8,844 nucleotides of DNA from an uncultured Bacteroidota bacterium (GCA_903819815.1 CAIJFC010000078.1:1-8844); one strand, 5' to 3'. Numbered from the stretch's first letter, positions 1 through 6,203 are shown. Notes: generated by a model from the letters alone, not told the origin. A program made the numbers and translations.

Positions 1-26
1 GGTTATTTGGTTATTTGGTTATTTGG
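1..26. repeat. Octamer tandem repeat (GGTTATTT x3)
   Basis: Three perfect head-to-tail copies of GGTTATTT followed by GG are seen at the window edge, so the array may continue to the left. It is followed by two copies of a CGAATTA-like string (about 31-46). There is no gene here. Short arrays of this kind can vary in copy number by slippage; no function can be read from the sequence. Confidence 0.8.
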
Positions 27-68
27 CTTTCGAATTAACGAATTACTAAATCAACAAATACACTTTTT

Positions 69-211
69 TGCCCCAGTTTGTAGCGGAAAGCTTCGAAGAA
101 TTGAAAAGTAATTTTTATAAAGCTAGCAGAGCGACCAAAGGGAGCTCCTGCTGGGTTTTATAAAAAAAGTTTTCAATCTGAGAACTTGCAGCGAAAAGCT
201 GGAAAAAGGCA
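69..211. repeat. Long imperfect inverted repeat, possible MITE or structured RNA
   Basis: The two halves fold on each other. TGCC (69-72) pairs with GGCA (208-211), CCAG (73-76) with CTGG (199-202), ATTGAAAA (100-107) with TTTTCAAT (170-177), TTTTTATAAA (112-121) with TTTATAAAAA (157-166), and at the tip AGCA-GAGC (125-132) with GCTC-c-TGCT (144-152), leaving an 11-base loop. Between these blocks the pairing is looser. No ORF is present. It fits a miniature inverted-repeat element or a dispersed intergenic repeat, but it could also be a transcribed structured leader or the end of a transcript from the left. The nature is inferred; the pairing is seen directly. Confidence 0.6.
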
Positions 212-333
212 CATAAAATAGTGTTAAAAAAAACATCAGACTACTGAAACATTTACTAAATTTGTTTTTCCAACACTTTGTAAATTTATAAAACCTATTT
301 TTACAAAGTACAAAAATAGCATATTTTTAAAAC
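212..333 (+). promoter_or_regulatory. Leader of the M23 operon with candidate promoter and operator
   Basis: This AT-rich stretch ahead of the peptidase gene holds TAAATTTG at 257-264, which matches the Bacteroidota -7 consensus TAnnTTTG, though no clear TTG lies at the expected -33 distance. Downstream of it is a perfect inverted repeat, ACTTTGTAAA (275-284) and TTTACAAAGT (300-309), separated by 15 bases. It would lie near or after the transcription start and could be an operator or an RNA hairpin. The promoter call is weak; the inverted repeat is certain as sequence. Confidence 0.4.
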
Positions 334-1311
334 ATGGCGAAGGTAAAATATTATTACGATACAGATAGCTTAGCTTATAAAATTATTCGGCCTTTAAAAA
401 GGAAGAGTTTTGCTTATATTATGCTTTTTTTGTTTGCTTCGGCGTTATTTGGATTTTTGGCATTTGTAATTTTATTAAACACGCCTTTTTTTGAAACACC
501 AAAAGACAAACTTCAAGCTAGGGAAATTGATAATTTGAGGATTAAATATGCTATTTTAAATAGAAAAATGGAACAAATTGATGCAGTTTTGAATGCTATT
601 GAAGATCGCGATAATAATTTATACAGGTCCTATTTTAACTCCTCACCTATTTCCGCAGAAGACAGAAAGGCAGTTTTTGGGAGTGAAAATAGGTACAAAG
701 ATTTAGAGGGTTACGATAATTCTGATTTAGTAATAAACACCACAAAAAGAGTTGATGTTTTGGCAAAACAATTGGTGATTCAGTCAAAATCATTGGATGA
801 AATTTTGAAATTGGCAAAAAGTAAAGAGAAATTATTAGCTGCTATTCCTGCGATACAGCCGGTTCGAAATGAAAATTTAAAGCGAATGGCATCGGGTTTT
901 GGGTATCGAAGTGATCCATTTACAAAGGCTAGAAAATTTCATGAAGGAATGGATTTTAGTGCCAATTTGGGAACTCCTGTATTTGCATCTGGAGATGGAA
1001 TTGTAGAAAGAGCTGACAATACCGCTTCGGGATTTGGAAATCACATTGTGATTCGGCATGGTTTTGGTTATGAAACGTTGTACGCTCATTTAAGCAGGTA
1101 TAAATCGAGAGTTGGACAATACGTGAAACGTGGTGATATTATTGGATATGTAGGAAGCACAGGCCGTTCGGAAGCGCCACACTTGCATTATGAAGTTCAT
1201 AAAAATGGGGAGGTAGTAAACCCATTAAATTTTTATTATGGAAATATTTCGGCAGCAGAATATGTTGCTATTTCAAAAATTGCGAATCAAGAAAATCAAT
1301 CTTTAGACTAA
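334..1311 (+). CDS. Membrane-anchored M23 (LytM-type) peptidase
   Basis: A 325-residue putative zinc metallopeptidase that should cut peptide cross-links of peptidoglycan, or regulate enzymes that do. A short basic cytoplasmic segment is followed by one transmembrane helix (about 27-49), a charged helical, coiled-coil-like region (about 55-165), then the LytM domain (about 180-300). The M23 ligands are all visible: H203 and D207 in HEGMD, H252 in YAHL, and H283/H285 in HLH, so it looks catalytically intact rather than a degenerate EnvC-like activator. The architecture resembles flavobacterial envelope-bound M23 proteins, with the catalytic domain in the periplasm. Its stop codon overlaps the start of the next gene by one base (TAATG), which suggests translational coupling. 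The ATG at 334 is the first in frame and gives a sensible membrane-anchored N terminus. The exact substrate bond cannot be told from sequence. Confidence 0.9.
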   Translation: MAKVKYYYDTDSLAYKIIRPLKRKSFAYIMLFLFASALFGFLAFVILLNTPFFETPKDKLQAREIDNLRIKYAILNRKMEQIDAVLNAIEDRDNNLYRSYFNSSPISAEDRKAVFGSENRYKDLEGYDNSDLVINTTKRVDVLAKQLVIQSKSLDEILKLAKSKEKLLAAIPAIQPVRNENLKRMASGFGYRSDPFTKARKFHEGMDFSANLGTPVFASGDGIVERADNTASGFGNHIVIRHGFGYETLYAHLSRYKSRVGQYVKRGDIIGYVGSTGRSEAPHLHYEVHKNGEVVNPLNFYYGNISAAEYVAISKIANQENQSLD

Positions 1312-1643
1312 TGCATATAGAATTAACAGAAGGAAAAAGGTATTATAGTATTGGCGAATTGGCCAAAGCATTTGATGTAAATACATCATTAATACGATTT
1401 TGGGACAAGGAATTTGATATTCTAAAACCAAAGAAAAACGCTAAAGGCAATAGGATGTTTACGCCAGAGGACGTTACCAATTTGAAATTGATATTTCATT
1501 TGGTAAAAGAGCGCGGATTCACATTGGAAGGAGCCAAAACACATTTAAAAGAAGGCCAGAAAAAAACGCTTGATAAATATGAAATTGTCAGTAAATTAGA
1601 AGGCATAAAAATGCAGCTGAACGCAATAAAATCAGAATTATAA
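1311..1643 (+). CDS. Small MerR-type HTH regulator
   Basis: A 110-residue protein that is almost only a MerR DNA-binding domain. The helix-turn-helix is at about 12-35 (YSIGELAKAFDVNTSLIRFW), the wing at about 37-55 (KPKKNAKGNRMFTPEDV), and a second helical pair runs to about 80. The short C-terminal helix (85-110) could mediate dimerisation. There is no effector-binding domain and no cysteine at all, so the metal or thiol sensing of classic MerR proteins is not expected. The ATG shares one base with the stop of the M23 gene, and LemA follows 28 bases downstream, so it is probably part of the same transcript. It may autoregulate this operon; the inverted repeat at 275-309 is a candidate target, but that is inference. 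Confidence 0.88.
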   Translation: MHIELTEGKRYYSIGELAKAFDVNTSLIRFWDKEFDILKPKKNAKGNRMFTPEDVTNLKLIFHLVKERGFTLEGAKTHLKEGQKKTLDKYEIVSKLEGIKMQLNAIKSEL

Positions 1644-1671
1644 ACTAAATATTAAAATTAAAATTAAAAAA

Positions 1672-2268
1672 ATGGAAACGCTTAAAAAATTTTTACCTTG
1701 GATTATTGTTGCTGTAATTGTAATCGGAATGTACAGCTGGGCCTCTGGAATTTATAACAATGCTGTTCGTTACGAACAAGACATTAAAGAAAGTTGGGGT
1801 AATGTTCAAACTTCTTACCAAAGAAGAAATGACTTAATAGGTAACTTAGTAACCACGGTTAAAGGAGCGGCTGATTTTGAAAAAAGCACTTTAACAGCAG
1901 TTATTGAAGCTCGTGCAAAAGCTACTGGAGTAACTATAGACCCTAAAAATGTTACGCCTGAGCAATTAAAAGCATTTAACTCGGCTCAAAGTGGTGTAAG
2001 TTCCTCTTTATCAAAATTATTAGTTTCTGTAGAACAATATCCTGTGTTGAAAGCAAATGAGAATTTCTTGAAATTACAAGATGAATTGGCGAGTACCGAA
2101 AATCAAATTTTGACGGCTAGAACACGTTTCAACGAATCGGTTAAACCTTACAATAATAACATCAATACCTTCCCAAGAAATATTTTAGCTGGAATGTACG
2201 GTTTGAAAGAAAAACCATATTTTGAAGCTGCTGTTGGTGCTGATAAACCAGTTGAAGTAAAATTCTAA
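1672..2268 (+). CDS. lemA: LemA family protein
   Basis: A 198-residue protein with an N-terminal membrane helix (about 9-25) and a long helical domain with the LemA signature: WGNVQTSYQRRNDLIGNLV at 42-60, VKG at 63-65, YPVLKANENFLKLQDEL at 123-139, FNESVKPYNN at 153-162 and FPRNILAGM at 167-175. Length and layout are standard for the family. The N terminus lacks a signal-peptidase site and most likely stays as an anchor. The biochemical role of LemA proteins is not known; they often lie next to TPM-domain genes, as here, and an envelope-associated function is usual to assume. The start is preceded by an A-rich stretch (about 1653-1671) instead of a Shine-Dalgarno sequence, as is common in Bacteroidota. 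Confidence 0.93.
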   Translation: METLKKFLPWIIVAVIVIGMYSWASGIYNNAVRYEQDIKESWGNVQTSYQRRNDLIGNLVTTVKGAADFEKSTLTAVIEARAKATGVTIDPKNVTPEQLKAFNSAQSGVSSSLSKLLVSVEQYPVLKANENFLKLQDELASTENQILTARTRFNESVKPYNNNINTFPRNILAGMYGLKEKPYFEAAVGADKPVEVKF

Positions 2269-2278
2269 TCCTCCCCAA

Positions 2279-2295
2279 CCCCTCCAAAGGAGGGG
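2279..2295. repeat. Perfect GC-rich hairpin between lemA and TPM gene
   Basis: CCCCTCC (2279-2285), a 3-base loop AAA, and GGAGGGG (2289-2295) form a perfect 7-bp stem in an otherwise AT-rich region. No T-run follows directly, so it is not a typical intrinsic terminator. It may set the relative amount of lemA and downstream mRNA by partial termination or by blocking exonucleases, or be a dispersed flavobacterial palindrome. Confidence 0.75.
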
Positions 2296-2324
2296 CTTTG
2301 TAAAGAAATATAATAAATCCATCC

Positions 2325-2762
2325 ATGTCAAAAGAAGTTTTTTTAACCCCTGAAGAAGAACAAGAAATTGTTGCTGCGATTACTATGGCAGAAAAAGAAA
2401 CTTCTGGCGAGATTAGAGTGCACATTGAAAACACCAGTTCAATTGCTGCTTACGATCGTGCATTAATCGTTTTTGAAGAATTAAAAATGCACGAAACAGA
2501 GCTTAAAAACGGTGTTTTGATTTATTTGGCTGTGGCCGATAAAACCTTTGCTATTTGTGGCGATAAAGGAATTAATGATTTGGTTCCAACTGATTTTTGG
2601 GATTCTACAAAGGAAGCCATGATGAATCATTTTAAAAATGGAAATTTCAAAGAAGGCCTAATTGATGGCATTCAGAAAGCAGGCACCCAATTGAAAAGTT
2701 ATTTTCCATGGGAGAAAGAGGATACCAATGAACTGTCTAACGAAATATCAAAAGGAGAATGA
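2325..2762 (+). CDS. TPM-domain protein, soluble
   Basis: A 145-residue protein made almost entirely of a TPM domain (the PF04536 type): an N-terminal helix with LTPEEEQEIVAAI (7-19), the strand SGEIRVHIEN (27-36), NGVLIYLAVADKTFAICGDKGIND (62-85) and a C-terminal helix with GNFKEGLIDGIQKAG (106-120). There is no signal peptide and no membrane helix, so it should stay in the cytoplasm or act at the inner face of the membrane. The family was named from plant thylakoid proteins with reported phosphatase activity; that activity cannot be assumed here. Its end overlaps the next gene by four bases (ATGA), so the two TPM proteins are probably made together and may interact. LemA lies 56 bases upstream. 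Confidence 0.88.
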   Translation: MSKEVFLTPEEEQEIVAAITMAEKETSGEIRVHIENTSSIAAYDRALIVFEELKMHETELKNGVLIYLAVADKTFAICGDKGINDLVPTDFWDSTKEAMMNHFKNGNFKEGLIDGIQKAGTQLKSYFPWEKEDTNELSNEISKGE

Positions 2763-3547
2763 AATCAACTATAAAAAATTCCTTTTTAATTTTGTTGTTC
2801 TCTTTGTTGTTTACCCAATTAGGTTTTGCACAATTTGACATTCCAGAAATTCCGAAAGAGCAGACTTCCGTTTATGATTATGCCAATATTTTAAGTGCTG
2901 ACGAAAAAGCGCAATTAGAAGAAAAACTGGTTCGTTATTCGGATTCTACGACAACTCAAATTGTGGTAATTACCATTGAGAGTTTGAAAGGCGAAGACGT
3001 GAGTCTTCTGGCTACCAATTGGGGACAGAAATGGGGAATTGGAGGAACAGAAAAAGACGATAACGGAGTCATCATTCTGTTGGCTAAAACCGAAAAAAAA
3101 ATAGCCATAAACCCCGGTTACGGAGTTGAAGACCGATTGACTGCTGGAATTGGAGGAGAAATTATCAGAAATATTATAGTGCCCGAATTCAAAGCGGGTA
3201 GTTTTTACAACGGTTTGGATAAAGGTACAACAGCTATTATTGAAGTTTTAAAAGGAAAATATAAGGGAGAACGAAAAGCCAATAAAAAGGAAGGGATTCC
3301 TCCTATGATCATTATACTAATTGTAGTGTTTATATTGGCCTTACTATCGCGAAGAAAAAACAACGGAGGTAACTCTGGTAGCTCTGGCGGAGGTCCAAGT
3401 TTTATGGATATTTTGATTTTGAGCAGTTTGGGTGGCGGAGGCCGAGGTTCAGGAGGATTTGGAGGGGGTTCCTCAGGAGGTGGAGGTTTTGGCGGAGGCT
3501 TTGGCGGAGGAGGATTCTCTGGCGGAGGCTCAAGCGGAGGCTGGTAA
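2759..3547 (+). CDS. TPM-domain protein, secreted and membrane-anchored, Gly-rich tail
   Basis: A 262-residue protein of YgcG-like layout. It has a signal peptide (1-24, likely cleaved after GFA), a TPM domain in the periplasm (about 34-165) with the motifs VYDYANILSADEK (38-50), DNGVIILLAKTEKKIAINPGYG (101-122) and GIGGEIIRNIIVPEFKAGSFYNGL (130-153), a second hydrophobic helix (about 182-197) and a low-complexity tail rich in Gly, Ser and Phe that ends in SSGGW, common in this family. The start overlaps the previous stop (ATGA) and is preceded by AAAGGAG, a clear Shine-Dalgarno-like sequence that is rare in this phylum and may support reinitiation inside the operon. The domain is inferred to work outside the inner membrane, paired with the soluble TPM protein encoded just before. 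Confidence 0.9.
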   Translation: MKSTIKNSFLILLFSLLFTQLGFAQFDIPEIPKEQTSVYDYANILSADEKAQLEEKLVRYSDSTTTQIVVITIESLKGEDVSLLATNWGQKWGIGGTEKDDNGVIILLAKTEKKIAINPGYGVEDRLTAGIGGEIIRNIIVPEFKAGSFYNGLDKGTTAIIEVLKGKYKGERKANKKEGIPPMIIILIVVFILALLSRRKNNGGNSGSSGGGPSFMDILILSSLGGGGRGSGGFGGGSSGGGGFGGGFGGGGFSGGGSSGGW

Positions 3548-3565
3548 ATCAATACTAAAAGACAT

Positions 3566-3597
3566 AAAAAAAGCACCAATTTGGTGCTTTTTTTATT
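3566..3597. terminator. Bidirectional intrinsic terminator
   Basis: A-run, GCACC, AATTT, GGTGC, T-run: the stem is perfectly paired and, including the flanking A and T runs, symmetrical. It can therefore stop transcripts on either strand. It lies 19 bases after the stop of the Gly-rich TPM gene and ends directly before the stop codon of der on the opposite strand, so both convergent units probably share it. Confidence 0.92.
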
Positions 3598-4908
3598 TTA
3601 TTTCTCTCTGATATAAATATCAATTGGAACCCCTGAGAAATCCCAGTTTTCACGAATTTTATTTTCTAAGAAACGCTTGTACGCTTCTTTTACATATTGC
3701 GGTAAGTTAGCAAAAAACACAAACTGTGGTGTTGGCGTTGGCAATTGCATGCAATATTTAATTTTTACATACTTTCCTTTTAATGCCGGTGGCGGGTAAC
3801 CTTCAATTACTTTCAACATATAGTCATTGAATTTTGAAGTTGGAATTCTTTGTTTTCTATTTTCAAAAACTTGAACCGTAGCTTCTAAGGCTTTAAGCAA
3901 ACGCTGTTTTGTCAATGCAGATACAAAAAGAATCGGCACATCGACAAAAGGCATCAATTCCTTTCTTATTTTTTCTTCGTAATCCCGTGTTGACATGGTG
4001 TCTTTTTCAACTAAATCCCATTTATTTACAAGGATTACAACTCCTTTTCTGTTTTTTTCTGCCAACCAAAATATGCTTTGATCTTGCCCTTCAAAACCAC
4101 GAGTGGCATCTATTATTAAGATACAAATATCGGCGTGTTCAATGGCACGAACCGAACGCATCACGGAATAAAATTCTAAATCTTCTTTTACTTTTGCTTT
4201 ACGGCGAATTCCTGCGGTATCAACCAAGTTGAATTCAAAACCAAAACGGTCGAATTTGGTATCAATGGCATCACGCGTGGTTCCTGCAATATCGGTAACA
4301 ATATATCTTTCTTTTCCAATTAAGGCATTAATAAAGCTTGATTTTCCAGCATTTGGACGACCCACAACTGCAAAACGAGGCAATTCTAATTCTTCTTGTG
4401 TTGGTTCCGGTTTTATTGGGAAAGCTTCAATTAAGGCGTCTAATAAATCTCCTGTTCCGCTTCCTGAGATACTTGCAAAGGTGAAGTAATCTCCCAATCC
4501 AAGGTTGTAAAACTCGATAGCGTCTTTTTCACGCATGGAGTTATCGACCTTATTAACGGCCAATAAAACGGGTTTGGTTACTTTTCTTAATAATTTAGCC
4601 ACAGCATCATCCATTGGGGTGATTCCTTCTTCTACATCAACTACAAAAATAATTACATCGGCTTCGTCAATGGCTAATTCGACTTGTTTGCGGATTTCAG
4701 CTTCAAAAACGTCATCAGAACCACGAATATAACCTCCAGTATCAATGACAGAAAATTCCTTTCCATTCCATTCGCTTTTTCCGTAGTTTCTATCACGAGT
4801 AACTCCCGAAACAGAATCTACGATAGCTTCTCTTCTTTGGATCAATCGATTAAAAAGTGTAGATTTTCCTACATTTGGTCTCCCTACTATGGCAACAATA
4901 TTATTCAT
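3598..4908 (-). CDS. der: GTPase Der (EngA), ribosome assembly
   Basis: A 436-residue GTPase with two tandem G domains and a C-terminal KH-like domain, needed for maturation of the 50S ribosomal subunit. Domain one has GRPNVGKST (9-17), the switch region GVTRD (35-39), DTGG (56-59) and NKVD (119-122). Domain two has GRPNAGKSS (183-191), GTTRD (209-213), DTAG (230-233) and NKWD (295-298). The KH-like part runs from about 350 to the end. The length is usual for Der and every GTP-binding motif is intact. The ATG at 4908 starts directly before the conserved IVAIVGRPNVGKS strand and P-loop, so the start is secure. A TACCTTTGCA promoter-like motif lies about 97 bases upstream. It is followed by era on the same strand upstream, but the gap of 221 bases with its own motif suggests separate transcription. 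Confidence 0.98.
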   Translation of the reverse strand: MNNIVAIVGRPNVGKSTLFNRLIQRREAIVDSVSGVTRDRNYGKSEWNGKEFSVIDTGGYIRGSDDVFEAEIRKQVELAIDEADVIIFVVDVEEGITPMDDAVAKLLRKVTKPVLLAVNKVDNSMREKDAIEFYNLGLGDYFTFASISGSGTGDLLDALIEAFPIKPEPTQEELELPRFAVVGRPNAGKSSFINALIGKERYIVTDIAGTTRDAIDTKFDRFGFEFNLVDTAGIRRKAKVKEDLEFYSVMRSVRAIEHADICILIIDATRGFEGQDQSIFWLAEKNRKGVVILVNKWDLVEKDTMSTRDYEEKIRKELMPFVDVPILFVSALTKQRLLKALEATVQVFENRKQRIPTSKFNDYMLKVIEGYPPPALKGKYVKIKYCMQLPTPTPQFVFFANLPQYVKEAYKRFLENKIRENWDFSGVPIDIYIREK

Positions 4909-4928
4909 TTTTTATGATTTTTGAGTTT

Positions 4929-4949
4929 AGATTTAAGATTTAAGATTTT
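4929..4949. repeat. Heptamer tandem repeat in the der leader
   Basis: AGATTTA occurs twice, followed by AGATTTT, head to tail. The array lies about 20 bases upstream of the der start, inside its probable 5' leader. It may vary in copy number between strains; no function can be read from it. Confidence 0.7.
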
Positions 4950-5004
4950 GGGAAACCAAAACAATTATACTCTTAAAATCAAACAATAAGCTATTTTAAT
5001 TTTT

Positions 5005-5014
5005 TGCAAAGGTA
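5005..5014 (-). promoter_or_regulatory. Candidate -7 element of the der promoter
   Basis: On the minus strand this reads TACCTTTGCA, matching the Bacteroidota -7 consensus TAnnTTTG. No perfect TTG is found at -33. Transcription from here would give der a leader of about 90 bases containing the heptamer repeat. The same ten bases occur upstream of era. Confidence 0.6.
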
Positions 5015-5040
5015 CGTTATTATTTCGTTATGAAACGATA

Positions 5041-5126
5041 AGCGCTGCGTGAAGGATAGCAGTGGAAATCCCACGCTTTTTTGCGTGGATTGTAACGGAT
5101 AGCCTGACCCTTGTGGTCACGCCCAA
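5041..5126. repeat. REP-like structured palindromic element between era and der
   Basis: The outer arms GCGTGA (5047-5052) and TCACGC (5117-5122) can pair. Inside is a perfect hairpin CCACGC (5071-5076), a T6 loop, GCGTGG (5083-5088), whose stem continues imperfectly outward. A second small hairpin is formed by GACC (5106-5109) and GGTC (5115-5118), partly competing with the outer arm. GGATAGC occurs twice in direct orientation (5054-5060 and 5097-5103). It is richer in GC than its surroundings and does not code for anything evident. It sits directly after the era stop, so it could end or stabilise the era mRNA. The layout resembles repetitive extragenic palindromes; the copy number in the genome cannot be seen here. 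Confidence 0.65.
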
Positions 5127-5129
5127 AAA

Positions 5130-6011
5130 CTATTGGTTGTAACCGAAACGCTTTAACATATTGGCGTTACTTCTCCAGTTTTTATTGACTTTTACATACA
5201 ATTCGATATGAATTTGTTTGCCAAAAAACTTTTCTAAATCGGCACGAGAATCGACCCCCACTTTCTTAAGGGCGGCTCCTTTATGTCCAATAATAATTCC
5301 TTTTTGGGTTTCGCGTTCCACCATAATCAGGGAACGAATTCGGATGATATTTTCGTCTTCAAAAAATTCCTCCGTAACGATTTCAACGGCATACGGAATT
5401 TCTTTGCTATAATTTAGCAGGATTTTTTCACGTATGGTTTCATTTACAAAAAAACGTTCGGGTTTATCAGTTAGCTGATCCTTAGGGTAATAAGCCGGCG
5501 ATTCAGGTAAAAGTGAAATGATGCGCTGGAATACTTCGGGCACATTGAAATATTGCAATGCGGATATAGGGTAAATTTCGGCATTGGGCACTTTCTCGGT
5601 CCAAAAGGCAACTTGAGTTTCTAGCTGTTCTTGATTGGAATTATCGATTTTATTTAAAAGTAATAAAACCGGAATTTTAGAATGGATAATTTTATTAAAA
5701 AAGGCTTCGTCTTTTAGTTCTTGCTCCCCTATTTCAACCATGTAAATCAAAACGTCGGCATCTTCAAAAGCTGATTTTACAAAGTTCATCATGGATTCCT
5801 GCATTTCATAGGCAGGCTTGATGATTCCGGGAGTATCGGACAATATTAATTGGAAGTCTTCGCCGTTTACAATTCCAAGAATTCGGTGGCGAGTAGTTTG
5901 CGCTTTTGAAGTGATTATCGACAATCTCTCGCCTACAAAGGCATTCATTAGCGTTGATTTACCAACGTTTGGATTTCCTATGATATTTACAAAACCGGCT
6001 TTGTGTGACAT
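5130..6011 (-). CDS. era: GTPase Era, 30S ribosome assembly
   Basis: A 293-residue GTPase that binds 16S rRNA near its 3' end and assists maturation of the 30S subunit. The G domain has GNPNVGKST (12-20), the switch region QTTRHRI (38-44), DTPG (59-62) and NKID (120-123). The C-terminal KH domain (about 200-290) has the RNA-binding loop IGHKG (241-245), followed by LKKVG and the Era-typical strand HIELYVKVNKNWR (268-280). Length and motifs are standard and intact. The ATG at 6011 places the P-loop at the expected distance. It is transcribed away from the initiator tRNA gene, with a TACCTTTGCA motif about 18 bases upstream of the start, which implies a short leader. The structured palindromic element follows its stop. 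Confidence 0.98.
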   Translation of the reverse strand: MSHKAGFVNIIGNPNVGKSTLMNAFVGERLSIITSKAQTTRHRILGIVNGEDFQLILSDTPGIIKPAYEMQESMMNFVKSAFEDADVLIYMVEIGEQELKDEAFFNKIIHSKIPVLLLLNKIDNSNQEQLETQVAFWTEKVPNAEIYPISALQYFNVPEVFQRIISLLPESPAYYPKDQLTDKPERFFVNETIREKILLNYSKEIPYAVEIVTEEFFEDENIIRIRSLIMVERETQKGIIIGHKGAALKKVGVDSRADLEKFFGKQIHIELYVKVNKNWRSNANMLKRFGYNQ

Positions 6012-6028
6012 TTATTGTTTTTTATTTC

Positions 6029-6038
6029 TGCAAAGGTA
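6029..6038 (-). promoter_or_regulatory. Candidate -7 element of the era promoter
   Basis: TACCTTTGCA on the minus strand, identical to the motif upstream of der and matching TAnnTTTG. The predicted start would lie only about 10-15 bases ahead of the era ATG. A TTG lies upstream but at a shorter spacing (12 bases) than usual. Confidence 0.6.
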
Positions 6039-6085
6039 GGCATATCAGGTCAATAGATGAAATAAAAGATTTTTTTAAAATTTTG

Positions 6086-6115
6086 TTGCAATTGCCAATT
6101 TTGGTTGTATATTTG
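6086..6115 (+). promoter_or_regulatory. Promoter of the initiator tRNA gene
   Basis: TTG (6086-6088) and TATATTTG (6108-6115) are separated by 19 bases, an excellent match to the Bacteroidota promoter consensus TTG-N19-TAnnTTTG. The tRNA gene begins 12 bases after the -7 element, leaving a very short 5' leader to be removed. Confidence 0.8.
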
Positions 6116-6127
6116 CACTTGAAACAT

Positions 6128-6200
6128 CGCGGGATAGAGCAGTAGGCAGCTCGTCGGGCTCATAACCCGAAGGTCACAGGTTCGAGTCCTGTTCCCGCTA
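6128..6200 (+). tRNA. Initiator tRNA-fMet (CAT)
   Basis: A full cloverleaf can be drawn: acceptor CGCGGGA with TCCCGC, D arm GAGC/GCTC, anticodon arm TCGGG-CTCATAA-CCCGA with anticodon CAT (6161-6163), variable loop AGGTC, and T arm ACAGG-TTCGAGT-CCTGT. Two initiator hallmarks are present: position 1 (C) faces T at position 72 and cannot pair, and the anticodon stem has three consecutive G-C pairs (GGG/CCC). These exclude elongator Met and tRNA-Ile2. CCA is not encoded (CTA follows A73), so it must be added after transcription. The gene serves as the probable attachment site of the element to its right, yet stays intact because its 3' part was restored on integration. Confidence 0.96.
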
Positions 6201-6203
6201 CTA
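6159..6203. other. Probable attL region in the 3' half of the tRNA gene
   Basis: The recombinase gene of the element runs into the tRNA gene and stops at its anticodon. This places the junction between chromosome and element in or next to the 3' half of the tRNA. The anticodon stem-loop gives a natural short inverted repeat (TCGGG/CCCGA, 6154-6170). The matching second copy should lie at the far end of the element, outside this window; no second copy is present inside it. The exact crossover is not determined. Confidence 0.55.

Noticed and set aside
1..26. CRISPR or telomere-like array
   Set aside because: The repeat unit is 8 bases without spacers and only three copies are visible; it is a simple tandem repeat.
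3205..3579. Proline-rich ORF on the minus strand
   Set aside because: It is the antisense shadow of the Gly-rich tail of the TPM gene; the proline runs are just complements of GGN codons, and it crosses the shared terminator.
3909..4917. Several plus-strand ORFs of 65-107 codons
   Set aside because: They lie entirely opposite the intact der gene, have no domain-like content and are explained by its coding constraints.
6161..6163. Elongator tRNA-Met or tRNA-Ile2 with CAT anticodon
   Set aside because: The unpaired C1-T72 and the three G-C pairs in the anticodon stem are initiator features.
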